A stretch of DNA of 25,771 bases from CAZFYZ01 sp964523735 (GTDB lineage Bacteria; Armatimonadota; UBA5829). Made by a program: the position numbers and the translations under genes. The notes beneath the pieces were generated by a model. The model was not told the origin of the DNA, did no database searches, and saw nothing but the letters and a program-made list of their open reading frames with translations. Positions 15,965-23,488 of this stretch are shown here, one piece after another; within the stretch, counting starts at the first letter, position 1; each line of letters opens with the position of its first letter. The DNA lies in contig CAZFYZ010000050.1 of the NCBI GenBank assembly GCA_964523735.1, positions 1 to 25,771 on the forward strand, written 5' to 3'.

Positions 15965-15993
15965 CGCGACCGGTGGGGGAATGGGGAGGAGAC

Positions 15994-17556
15994 ATGAAGA
16001 CAACTACTAACAGAAGAACTAAGACTCCACTGCAACTGGCGGCTCTGCTCATGTCCGTGGTTGCTGCTACCCTCTTGACCTGCACATCGGCGATATGCGC
16101 GGGCGGAGTAGGTCATTACTACGTTGCCAGGGTCTCAGCCGCAAGGATAATGCAGTCGCCCGATGTTCCTCTGGAGTTCAGACAAGCGCTGAAGGACCCA
16201 GCTAGTCTTAACGCGTTCTGCAACGGCGCGATCGCACCCGATCTTGAGTGCCTTGTGGACAAATCTCACCACGGCAAGACCACGCGCCTCTTCGGGAAGC
16301 TGCTCGACACGGCAATGGTCGCTCTCCAAGAGGCCGAGGAGATGCCTGACGTACCAGCCAAAGCGGCTAAGGTGAAAGAGGCCAGCAAGAGCCTCTGCTT
16401 CGCTGCCGGATGGCTGAGCCACTGCGCGACCGATTTCGCTGTTCACCCGACAGTAAACGCCCGCGCCGGCGATGTCTACGAGTTCTGCTCGACCGCACAG
16501 AAGGGGATTCACACAACCGCCGAAATCCAGCTCAGCCGCCACCTCGCTAACACCTACAAGAAGCCCGATTGGAAGATCGCCTTCGATATCCCCTGCGAAC
16601 TGGTGTCGAAGGCATCTGGGGTGTCCGACAAACAGCTAAAAGCCAGCGTCAAGGTCATGCGCATGAAGCTCGCGGCCGAGCTGCTTGCAATGGACAAGGT
16701 CACGATCCCCAAAACAAGTCTGGCCAAAGAGTGGGAAACAGTCGTCGGCAAGGCCATTGAGGACACTGTCGCGTATGTCGCTAGCCCTGGTCTGTTCAAA
16801 GACTACGACCTGGACTATGGCCCCATCTCCACTGCCGACCTCAAAGAACTGCGCGTGGAGTGCATTGGCATCAACGAGGGCAAGCTGCCGAGCCAGTGGG
16901 GCAAGGAGTATATGAACTGGTGGAGCATCGTGCAGCCAATGAACGCCACTGCTCGGCATGACAAGCTGGTCGAGCTGATCAAAGGTCGCCAGGCCTTGGA
17001 CGGCCGCCAGATAATCGTCACGCCCGGCGGCTCCATTGAAGCGGATTTCTACGTGAACGGCGTCAATATGGCTTGCAACCGTCCGACCGTGCTCAAGATG
17101 CCGGCCAACGGCATTCTCAGGGTGCAGGTCAGCGCCGATACCGGCAAGAAGTGGCGATGCCGCACCAGGTCCAGCTACACCGGAAACAATGTCAGAGTGA
17201 TCGAGCAAACGCCCTACAGTCTTCACTATACGTCGACCAGCAGGAACAAGCCATACGAATACGACTTATCACTCCGTAGCGAGACCTACTCCTGGCGGAC
17301 GGCCTACACCTGGAACACTCGGTATGGAGCAGGCACCGGCACAGCCTACTCCACCGGCAAGCATCCGAGAGTGAAGAACGATGTTTACGAGTGGAAGCTG
17401 CCTCGCATCGACAAGATACAGGGGGGCAAGGAATACCTCTATCTGCATATAGAGGCGAACCTGGACTGGGACTTCTACACCACCGATCAACCGAAGAAGA
17501 TCGAGTCCGAGAGGAACATCATGCTCGTCCTGAAGGTGGAGATGCCGGCAAACTAG
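15994..17556 (+). CDS. Secreted zinc-dependent phospholipase C-like protein
   Basis: A 520-residue protein starting at ATG 15994 (GGGGAGGA just upstream; a GTG at 15973 is less likely). The signal peptide is MKTTTNRRTKTP plus a hydrophobic core LQLAALLMSVVAATLL, cut near TSA or ICA at 33-36. Residues about 37-190 carry the zinc-binding pattern of the zinc-dependent phospholipase C/S1-P1 nuclease fold: H41 (GHYYVA), D83 (IAPDLE), H92/H93, H143-x3-D147-x3-H151 and H173-x3-E177. The remaining 330 residues are unassigned; the end looks beta-rich with Tyr/Thr/Arg-rich strands. The substrate could be phospholipid or nucleic acid. The NRR in the n-region is not a full Tat motif. A short CTTGTC/GACAAG hairpin follows at 17567-17584. 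Confidence 0.82.
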   Translation: MKTTTNRRTKTPLQLAALLMSVVAATLLTCTSAICAGGVGHYYVARVSAARIMQSPDVPLEFRQALKDPASLNAFCNGAIAPDLECLVDKSHHGKTTRLFGKLLDTAMVALQEAEEMPDVPAKAAKVKEASKSLCFAAGWLSHCATDFAVHPTVNARAGDVYEFCSTAQKGIHTTAEIQLSRHLANTYKKPDWKIAFDIPCELVSKASGVSDKQLKASVKVMRMKLAAELLAMDKVTIPKTSLAKEWETVVGKAIEDTVAYVASPGLFKDYDLDYGPISTADLKELRVECIGINEGKLPSQWGKEYMNWWSIVQPMNATARHDKLVELIKGRQALDGRQIIVTPGGSIEADFYVNGVNMACNRPTVLKMPANGILRVQVSADTGKKWRCRTRSSYTGNNVRVIEQTPYSLHYTSTSRNKPYEYDLSLRSETYSWRTAYTWNTRYGAGTGTAYSTGKHPRVKNDVYEWKLPRIDKIQGGKEYLYLHIEANLDWDFYTTDQPKKIESERNIMLVLKVEMPAN

Positions 17557-17630
17557 ATCGGTTTATCTTGTCAGGGAAGACAAGTAGTTCAACGACCAAA
17601 CGTGTTCAGGCCCACAAGGCATGCCGCGTT

Positions 17631-17639
17631 TGCTATAAT
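17631..17639 (+). promoter_or_regulatory. Extended -10 promoter TGCTATAAT for pcrA, probably leaderless
   Basis: TGC directly precedes a consensus TATAAT (17634-17639); no good -35 lies 16-18 bp upstream. The -10 ends 9 bases before the ATG at 17649, so the mRNA should begin about 2-4 nt before, or at, the start codon. No Shine-Dalgarno sequence is present. Confidence 0.65.
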
Positions 17640-17648
17640 ATTCCTCGT

Positions 17649-19808
17649 ATGGAAACACGCATCCTCCAGGAACTCAATGAACAACAACAGGCCGCGGTGC
17701 TGCATACCGAAGGGCCTGTATTGGTCTTCGCAGGCGCGGGCAGTGGAAAGACTCGCGTCCTGACGTATCGCATCGCCTACCTGATCAAAGACAAAGGCAT
17801 TAGGCCCTACAACATTCTCGCGGTCACATTCACCAACAAAGCCGCGAACGAGATGAAGGAGCGGATCGAGAACCTCCTTGGCGAGGGTGCGGCAGGCCTC
17901 TGGGCAGGAACATTCCACGGCATCTGCGCGCGCATCCTGCGAGAACGCGGGATGGACATCGGCATCGACCGCAGCTTCACGGTGTTCGATGACGCCGATC
18001 AGATGTCACTGGTCCGAGAGAGTATGGAGAACCTCCATCTGGACCAGAAGCGCTACCAGCCGCGGATGATCCTCGACCACATCTCCCGCGCCAAAGAGAA
18101 GCTCATCACCGCCAAAGAGTTCGGCCAGCACTTCTCTGGTCATAACGAGTTGATCGCGGAGAAGGTTTACCACCTCTACGAGCGCAAGCTGCGGGAGAAC
18201 AACGCGCTTGATTTCGACGACTTGATCATGCAGGCGACGACGCTCCTGCGTCTGAGTGATGAGGCCCGCGAGCACTACCAGAAGCGGTTCAGGTATATCC
18301 TGGTCGATGAGTATCAGGACATCAACTACGCCCAGTACGTGCTCGTGCGGACGCTCGGCGCGAAGCACCGCAACATCTTCTGCGTGGGAGACGATGACCA
18401 GTCGATCTACCGATGGCGCGGGGCCGACGTCAACATCATCCTGCAGTTCGAGTCAGACTTCAAGGACGCGAAGGTCTACAAACTCGAGCAGAACTATCGA
18501 TCGACGAAGAGGATCCTCGAGGCCGCGCATCACGTTGTCAAGCGCAATCGCAGCCGCGCGGACAAGAAGCTCTGGACCGAGAACGAAGAGGGCTGCGACA
18601 TCGAGCTGATCCAGGCAGGTAACGAGATCGACGAGGCTGAACGCATCGCGCGATCGATGCAGGACAAGGTGTCGTCCGAGGGCAGGCGCTATTCAGACTT
18701 CGCCGTGCTATACCGCATGAACGCTCAGTCCCGTGCACTGGAAGACGCGCTTGTCAACCGGCGGATACCTTACAGGCTCATCGGTTCGCTGCGGTTCTAC
18801 GAGCGCAAGGAGATCAAAGACATTCTCGCCTACCTGCGCCTGGCCGCGAACCCGGCGGAGAGCGTCAGCCTGCGGAGGGTCGTCAATGTCCCCACGCGTG
18901 GAATTGGCGCTACGTCGCTGGCCAAGCTCGAGGACTTCGCACTGATCAAATCGATCAGCCTGTTCGAAGCTCTCCAGCGGGCGGGCGAGTATGAGGAGAT
19001 TCCCAAGCGCGCGCGCAATGCTATGCAGGCGTTCGCGGCAATGATCGTGCACCTCAACGAGATGGCGCGGCAGGTGTCTGTCCACCGGTTGACAGAAGAG
19101 GTGCTGCTGGTTTCGGGCTACATTCAGGCGCTGCAGGAGGAGCACACGTCAGAGGCGCAGACGCGGCTCGAGAACGTCGAAGAGCTTCTAACCGTAACTG
19201 ACCAGTTCGATCTCACGAACGAGGATCGCAGCCTGAGCGCATTTCTGGAGCAGGTCGCGCTGATCTCGGATATCGACACCTATGAGGAATCCGGCAACGC
19301 CGTAACGCTCATGACACTTCACTCGGCGAAGGGCCTGGAGTTCCCCGTGGTCTACCTGGCAGGAATGGAGGAAGGCATCTTCCCCCACCGGCGCTCGATC
19401 GACGACCGCGAGGAGATGGAGGAGGAGCGGCGGCTCTGCTACGTCGGCATGACCCGCGCCCGCCAGCAACTGGTGTTCACTCACGCGTGGCAGCGGATGC
19501 TCATGGGCCAGACGATGCGGGCTGAGCTGTCTCGATTCATTCGTGAGATCCCCGAGGAGATGTTCGCGGAAACCCTCCCCCAGAGGCGGCGGTCGACAGA
19601 TACCCTCTGGAAATCGCAGTTCGCTCCCGCCCGCACCCCCGGCTGCGCCACCTACAGGCCCGGCACCAAAGTCAAGCATTCCCAGTTCGGCAAAGGTGTC
19701 GTCCTGAACTGCACAGGCAGCGGCGCGGACGAGCGGGTCACAGTCGCGTTTGATGGCGAGGGGGTCAAGAAGCTGGCTGTGAGTTTCGCGAATCTGGAGA
19801 GACTCTGA
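17649..19808 (+). CDS. pcrA: ATP-dependent DNA helicase, UvrD/PcrA family
   Basis: A 719-residue superfamily 1A helicase of normal length; the frame stays open upstream to 17391, but that overlaps the previous gene, and METRILQELNEQQQAAVLHT is the standard N-terminus. Motifs are Walker A AGAGSGKT (28-35), TFTNKAANEMKER (Ia), DEYQD (II), GDDDQSIYRWRGA (III), LEQNYRS (IV), TLHSAKGLEFPVVYLAGMEEG (V) and YVGMTRARQQLVF (VI). The C-terminus YRPGTKVKHSQFGKGVV...VKKLAVSFANLERL is the Tudor-like UvrD tail that binds RNA polymerase in relatives. It unwinds DNA 3'-5' in repair and in clearing stalled polymerase. The start codon lies 9 bp after an extended -10, suggesting a leaderless mRNA. Confidence 0.97.
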   Translation: METRILQELNEQQQAAVLHTEGPVLVFAGAGSGKTRVLTYRIAYLIKDKGIRPYNILAVTFTNKAANEMKERIENLLGEGAAGLWAGTFHGICARILRERGMDIGIDRSFTVFDDADQMSLVRESMENLHLDQKRYQPRMILDHISRAKEKLITAKEFGQHFSGHNELIAEKVYHLYERKLRENNALDFDDLIMQATTLLRLSDEAREHYQKRFRYILVDEYQDINYAQYVLVRTLGAKHRNIFCVGDDDQSIYRWRGADVNIILQFESDFKDAKVYKLEQNYRSTKRILEAAHHVVKRNRSRADKKLWTENEEGCDIELIQAGNEIDEAERIARSMQDKVSSEGRRYSDFAVLYRMNAQSRALEDALVNRRIPYRLIGSLRFYERKEIKDILAYLRLAANPAESVSLRRVVNVPTRGIGATSLAKLEDFALIKSISLFEALQRAGEYEEIPKRARNAMQAFAAMIVHLNEMARQVSVHRLTEEVLLVSGYIQALQEEHTSEAQTRLENVEELLTVTDQFDLTNEDRSLSAFLEQVALISDIDTYEESGNAVTLMTLHSAKGLEFPVVYLAGMEEGIFPHRRSIDDREEMEEERRLCYVGMTRARQQLVFTHAWQRMLMGQTMRAELSRFIREIPEEMFAETLPQRRRSTDTLWKSQFAPARTPGCATYRPGTKVKHSQFGKGVVLNCTGSGADERVTVAFDGEGVKKLAVSFANLERL

Positions 19809-19849
19809 GGAATGGGAGAGCTTTCTCGGTAGACGGAGGCAGACCAGCA

Positions 19850-21001
19850 ATGAAGCAGAACGCCGTATCGACTCACGATATCGCGGGTATGATCAGCGGG
19901 AGTTGCGACGCATGGGATGCCCTCTGGCAGGGAAAGCCTATCGGACGAATCGCTGTGTCTGTAGCGCCCAACCCGGCCAGGCTCGAACGCGTGGCGAGCG
20001 AGTGTGTCTTCGACCTGGACAGTTCCGTACGCAGGCCTGCACAGTGGAATGAGCGATGGGAGCAAGCGCTCACGGACGAGCTGTGCCGCATTGTGGCTCA
20101 GATGCAGCTCCCAGGCGACTACTGCCCGGCCATAAGCGTTCCCCGCTTCGTCCACGGGCAGTCGCAGGGCATCGCGGACCTGTTCGGAGCGCGGGTGGAA
20201 GAGCAGCCGGATGGCAACTACTTCGTGCATCCGCTCGAACCCGACCCGACCGTGATCGATTCTGTCACCCCGCGTGCGATCGAGAGCAGCATGTATTGGG
20301 GAGCGGTCGAATGGCTGAAGTACGCTCGTGATGCGACAGTCGGCTGCGTGCCGTTCCGGAATCCAGTCATGACAGGTCCTCTTGACACCGCCAACTACTT
20401 GCTCGGCACCACCACCTTGCTCGAATGGACCTACACTGAACCCGCGACTCTCCATCGCCTGCTGGACACAATAACGGATGTCATCGTGAGTATGGTCGCC
20501 GCCGTGCTGGATGCATCAGGGGGAACTCCACACGCCTGCCATCTCCAGTGCATGCGCGGCGGCTTCGACCTGTGCTCTGAGGTAAGGTCGCTTGTGTCGA
20601 AGGATCTGTACGAGGAGTTTGAAGCGCCCTACCTGGTGCGGATCGGAGAGAAGCTTGGGGAGTTCAGCGTGCACTCCTGCGGCAGTTGGGAACGCACCAT
20701 ACCATGCGTGCTTGCCAACCCCGCCATACGAGCTATGAACGGCCAGATCAAGGAGAACGACCTCCAGCAGCTCTGTGACTTGACCGATGGCAGACTCGCC
20801 TTGTCCATTGGTCCCAGTGTGACCCTGGACTCCCGGTACACGTGGACACACATCAGCGACTTCTACCGGCACATACTCAGCACGGTGCCGAGCAACCAGC
20901 CATTCGAGGTCGCGATTCCGGAAGACGATCTTCCGCTCTGGCAGAACCTGCACCGCGAGCTGCGAGGGACAGAATGCACACTGCCGCCTCCGCGAATGTA
21001 A
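19850..21001 (+). CDS. Uroporphyrinogen decarboxylase (URO-D) family protein
   Basis: A 383-residue TIM-barrel protein of the URO-D superfamily, more like the corrinoid/methylamine methyltransferase-type members than true HemE. Visible are PHACHLQCM (227-235), the substrate-side strand, and FSVHSCGSW (272-280), where H275 and C277 occupy the His-x-Cys zinc site used by cobalamin-dependent methyltransferases. The N-terminal LPGDYCPAISVPRF segment is also family-like, but the Arg-rich N-terminal HemE signature is missing. No corrinoid protein or methyl-transfer partner is encoded nearby, so the substrate is unknown. The ATG has GGAGG 10 bases upstream and follows pcrA by 41 bp. A degraded copy of the pcrA 3' end lies just beyond the stop codon. 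Confidence 0.8.
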   Translation: MKQNAVSTHDIAGMISGSCDAWDALWQGKPIGRIAVSVAPNPARLERVASECVFDLDSSVRRPAQWNERWEQALTDELCRIVAQMQLPGDYCPAISVPRFVHGQSQGIADLFGARVEEQPDGNYFVHPLEPDPTVIDSVTPRAIESSMYWGAVEWLKYARDATVGCVPFRNPVMTGPLDTANYLLGTTTLLEWTYTEPATLHRLLDTITDVIVSMVAAVLDASGGTPHACHLQCMRGGFDLCSEVRSLVSKDLYEEFEAPYLVRIGEKLGEFSVHSCGSWERTIPCVLANPAIRAMNGQIKENDLQQLCDLTDGRLALSIGPSVTLDSRYTWTHISDFYRHILSTVPSNQPFEVAIPEDDLPLWQNLHRELRGTECTLPPPRM

Positions 21002-21071
21002 TCCTGTAAGGCGTTTCCTACCTAGGCAGACACGGCTAGCGCGAGCAGATGCACCGGACTACTACACCTGA

Positions 21072-21131
21072 TGGGAAGCGAGACGGGCTAAGAAGCTGGC
21101 CGTGAGATCTGTGTATCTGGAGAGGGTGTAG
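21072..21131 (+). pseudogene. Remnant resembling the pcrA C-terminus
   Basis: Codons at 21090-21131 read KKLAVRSVYLERV-stop, matching the last residues of the pcrA product (KKLAVSFANLERL-stop, 19767-19808). About 31 of 42 bases are identical, including the same frame and stop position. An in-frame TGA at 21069 limits it to about 20 codons, so it is not a gene. It overlaps the end of the convergent membrane-protein gene. It may be a duplication scar or the remains of a second UvrD-like gene. Confidence 0.55.
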
Positions 21132-21960
21132 GCGCCGCCTCAGACGGCAGCAACACGGGCGCTCCCAATCCACGCAGCAGGAGCAGCGCAGGAATAAGGC
21201 ACGCTACCCCCAGCGCGGCCCACAGGGGCACCATCGTCCAGGCTCCCTTGATCCCCGCTGCGGCCTGAACCGGCGCAGTTACTAACAGCATCACCGAGAT
21301 AATCACGCACGCCGTCAGCTCCATGCCCAGGACCACCACGCCCCACGGCCGCGACTCTATGAGCCAAGTGGCGCCTATCGCCAGAGGGACGACAATCATC
21401 GACAGGTCCAATGCGGAAACGAGATTCGTGGAGCCCCCGCCATCTGTGATCATCTGCGGTACTACGCCGGAGATCACGAACGCTATCGACTGGCCGATCC
21501 ACATGACACCAAGGGTCGCCGCCAACAGCAGGGCAAACGCGGCGATCCACACTCTGGGTAATAGACCGACACGCTCTTCAATAGGGCTCAAGTCCACGTT
21601 TGCCAGTGCCGCGATAAGCGCCATTGCGGAGACGGAGAAGATGGCAACATAGACCAGGAAGAGATCGTTGTAGGCTGATCCGCACAGGTAGTAGAAGTTG
21701 TTGTAGAGCGCGTAGTAGATCGTCCCGATCCACACAACATATGCTGGCAATGATCCGCGCCTGGAGAGCGTCATCGCAATAAGAAGCGTCGGCACAGCAC
21801 AGAACAGCACCACCAGATCGCTGCTCTGGAGTGCGCTGGTGACCCAGGCATTGTCCCGGTACAGTCCGCGGATCAGCAGTCCTCCGCAGGACTGAATCAC
21901 CATCAGCGCAGCGAGCGCATAGGAAAGATTGTACGCCACGTGTCTCTTCTGTTGCAGCAT
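21088..21960 (-). CDS. Polytopic membrane protein of unknown function
   Basis: I do not recognise this 290-residue protein. It has about eight hydrophobic segments: YALAALMVIQSCGGLLI, LVVLFCAVPTLLIAMTL, YVVWIGTIYYALYNNFYYL, LFLVYVAIFSVSAMALIAAL, VWIAAFALLLAATLGVMWI, LSMIVVPLAIGATWL, GVVVLGMELTACVIISVMLL and MVPLWAALGVACLIPALLLL. The C-terminus is short and Pro/Ser-rich (PSEAAPTPSPDTQISRPAS). No catalytic or transporter signature is visible. The ATG has GGAGGG 9 bases upstream and an extended -10 (TGGTATAAT) about 50 bp upstream, so it is probably a single-gene transcript. It converges on the URO-D gene and is divergent from the zinc-ribbon gene. Confidence 0.8.
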   Translation of the reverse strand: MLQQKRHVAYNLSYALAALMVIQSCGGLLIRGLYRDNAWVTSALQSSDLVVLFCAVPTLLIAMTLSRRGSLPAYVVWIGTIYYALYNNFYYLCGSAYNDLFLVYVAIFSVSAMALIAALANVDLSPIEERVGLLPRVWIAAFALLLAATLGVMWIGQSIAFVISGVVPQMITDGGGSTNLVSALDLSMIVVPLAIGATWLIESRPWGVVVLGMELTACVIISVMLLVTAPVQAAAGIKGAWTMVPLWAALGVACLIPALLLLRGLGAPVLLPSEAAPTPSPDTQISRPAS

Positions 21961-22008
21961 AATGTGAAACCCTCCGCAGTTCGCGTAGATGCGCAGCCGG
22001 CCAGCCGC

Positions 22009-22017
22009 ATTATACCA
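22009..22017 (-). promoter_or_regulatory. Extended -10 promoter TGGTATAAT
   Basis: On the minus strand, TGG (22017-22015) precedes TATAAT (22014-22009). Expected start is near 22002, giving a leader of about 40 nt to the ATG at 21960. It is identical over 9 bases to the promoter at 8948-8956. Confidence 0.6.
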
Positions 22018-22106
22018 CGCTCAGCCTGCCCAAGGGTTTCGCCCAAATCGCGGCACGGAAACAATAACCATGCAGGGGCGAGTCGATGCTGCCCCGCTGA
22101 AGCGCG

Positions 22107-22132
22107 CCCTTTGACAGACTCAGGATGAGGGG
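22107..22132. repeat. REP-like palindromic repeat overlapping a ribosome binding site
   Basis: The core CCCTTTGACAGACTCAGG (22107-22124) followed by ATGAGGGG is a diverged, inverted copy of the repeat at 15003-15021. Its last bases, GAGGGG, serve as the Shine-Dalgarno site of the zinc-ribbon gene. Confidence 0.65.
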
Positions 22133-22139
22133 TAGAACC

Positions 22140-22439
22140 ATGCAGTGGCAAGAAAGAGGCCCCGACAAGCTCGGGTTTACCGAACGGGACTTCAAAGTCT
22201 GTGACCTCTGCAGCGCGCTGAACCCGGTTACCAATCCGACATGCTTCGTCTGCGGTTGGAGCGGACGATTCCATAATGATACCGAGACAGTCAGGGACGC
22301 AATGCAGATGCTGGAGAGCGAGCGAGGCGACATCAGCGGGTCCCTGTTCACTGAGGAGATAGTGCCGAGCACCCCTCCCAAGGTCGGCTTCTGGGAGGGG
22401 GCATGGGGTTCCTTTAAGAGACTGTTGGGCCGGGAATAG
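22140..22439 (+). CDS. Small zinc-ribbon protein, 99 aa
   Basis: The start at ATG 22140 is set by GAGGGG seven bases upstream; an ATG at 22125 lies inside the repeat and is less likely. The protein has one four-Cys zinc knuckle, C21-x2-C24-x10-C35-x2-C38 (CDLCSALNPVTNPTCFVCGW), of the rubredoxin/RanBP2-like type. It is followed by an acidic helix (TVRDAMQMLESERGD) and a C-terminal amphipathic stretch (WEGAWGSFKRLLGRE). It could be a protein-protein or nucleic-acid-binding adaptor; I cannot assign a function. It stands alone between a divergent membrane-protein gene and the convergent mscS-type gene. No convincing promoter is visible. Confidence 0.75.
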   Translation: MQWQERGPDKLGFTERDFKVCDLCSALNPVTNPTCFVCGWSGRFHNDTETVRDAMQMLESERGDISGSLFTEEIVPSTPPKVGFWEGAWGSFKRLLGRE

Positions 22440-22473
22440 CGTGGGGAGCGGCAAGGCTTTGAGGATGATATAG

Positions 22474-22505
22474 ACGGGCTCGTCCTGGTAGGCGGACGGG
22501 CCCGT
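22474..22505. terminator. Hairpin between convergent zinc-ribbon and MscS genes
   Basis: ACGGGCTCGTCC (22474-22485) pairs with GGACGGGCCCGT (22494-22505): 12 pairs including one G-T, with an 8-nt loop. It lies between the two stop codons and could end transcription from both sides, although no clear U-tract follows on either strand. Confidence 0.6.
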
Positions 22506-22509
22506 AGTA

Positions 22510-23346
22510 CTAAGCCAAGCTAATATCGGATCTGCTGAAAACGTCCCGAATACGGGCGTTGAGATCCAGTTGCACCGACTCCTGCGCCTGAGGAGCCACG
22601 CTGCCACTGAGCCTGACCACGACCGAGGCTCCCGAAACCAGCGCAAGCCCCTCACACTGAAATGCCTCGAGCACCTCACCGGGCCGGTCAGAGGCGACAG
22701 CTGCACCGATCTCGTCAAGTAACTGCCGAGCCCGAGCTACGTCCGACGCCGCAGTTATCGCGATGTCCTGCGTCATCCTGAGCTTGCCTCGGGAGTGGTT
22801 GCAGACCTGCACGATGTCGCCATTAGCGATCGTATAGAGCTTGCCTGAGCGGTGCCGGATGCGTGTGATGCGCATGCCCAGTTCCTCGACGACGCCGGTA
22901 GTATCGGCTCCTATTGTGACGTAGTCACCTACGCCGTACTGGTCCTCCATCAGGATGAATGCGCCCGCGATCCAGTCCTTTACCAGCTTCTGCGCACCGA
23001 AACCCACAGCCAGCCCGGCGACACTCGCGGTAGTGATCAGGGGGACGATATTGAGTCCAACGGCCTGCAGTGTCATCACCAGCGCCAGGAACCCGAGGAT
23101 AAATGTAACCGTGCTGGCGAGAGCACTGTGCAAGGAGCGTATCCTCGACTGACGGCTCTCGAGCAGTTCATCCCCCGCCCTCGACAACAGCGACTTGGAG
23201 AGCCGGCCAAGCACTTTGAGCAGGACGAAGCGCACGATGACGTAGACGATCAGGATGACCAGCACACGCGTGGCCGCCCCGATCGCGAACTCAGCGTATC
23301 TCTGCCAGAGGTGATTCCAGTAGTTCACAGTGAACATGCTTGTCAT
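22510..23346 (-). CDS. MscS-family mechanosensitive ion channel
   Basis: About 278 residues. Two N-terminal helices (around VLVILIVYVIVRFVLL and LASTVTFILGFLALVMTL) precede the pore helix region LITTASVAGLAVGFGAQKLVKDWIAG, whose Gly/Ala pattern and QxLVKD are the MscS signature. The beta domain follows (FILMEDQYGVGDYVTIGADTTGVVEELGMRITRIRHRSGKLYTIANGDI), ending in a short alpha-beta domain. It releases solutes on hypo-osmotic shock. The frame is open back to 23391, but that lies in a terminator-like hairpin; ATG 23346 or 23337 is more likely, neither with a Shine-Dalgarno site. It follows ftsZ on the same strand, separated by a tandem repeat, a terminator-like hairpin and a palindrome. Confidence 0.93.
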   Translation of the reverse strand: MTSMFTVNYWNHLWQRYAEFAIGAATRVLVILIVYVIVRFVLLKVLGRLSKSLLSRAGDELLESRQSRIRSLHSALASTVTFILGFLALVMTLQAVGLNIVPLITTASVAGLAVGFGAQKLVKDWIAGAFILMEDQYGVGDYVTIGADTTGVVEELGMRITRIRHRSGKLYTIANGDIVQVCNHSRGKLRMTQDIAITAASDVARARQLLDEIGAAVASDRPGEVLEAFQCEGLALVSGASVVVRLSGSVAPQAQESVQLDLNARIRDVFSRSDISLA

Positions 23347-23355
23347 TACGTGGAG

Positions 23356-23373
23356 GGGGACATGGATGTCCCC
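23356..23373. repeat. Palindrome GGGGACATGGATGTCCCC
   Basis: Perfect 8-bp arms around 2 bases, 10 bp before the likely ATG of the MscS gene. It could hide the start region in the mRNA or act as an operator. Confidence 0.5.
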
Positions 23374-23381
23374 AAAACATC

Positions 23382-23406
23382 CGCCCAGCACAAGATGTGC
23401 TGGGCG
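23382..23406 (-). terminator. Rho-independent terminator-like hairpin after ftsZ
   Basis: CGCCCAGCACA and TGTGCTGGGCG pair perfectly (11 bp) around a 3-nt loop. On the minus strand the stem is followed by GATGTTTTGGGG, which has a short T-run. It lies about 80 bp after the ftsZ stop codon and before the MscS gene. Confidence 0.6.
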
Positions 23407-23417
23407 ATCATATTTCA

Positions 23418-23488
23418 GCTATCGACTTATCTGCTATCGACTATCCGCTGTCGACTATCAGCTGTCTACTATCCGCTATCGACTATCT
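23418..23488. repeat. Five copies of a 14-bp tandem repeat at the end of ftsZ
   Basis: The unit GCTATCGACTATCC (14 bp; the first unit has one extra T) repeats five times with few changes. The last unit (23475-23488) contains the ftsZ stop codon (23483-23485) and the preceding Arg codon. Confidence 0.85.

Noticed and set aside
17391..17648. N-terminal extension of the pcrA reading frame
   Set aside because: It overlaps the end of the phospholipase-like gene in another frame, and METRILQELNEQQ is the usual start of the family.
23418..23488. Iteron-type replication origin or DnaA-box cluster
   Set aside because: The units do not resemble DnaA boxes, and no replication initiator gene is present.
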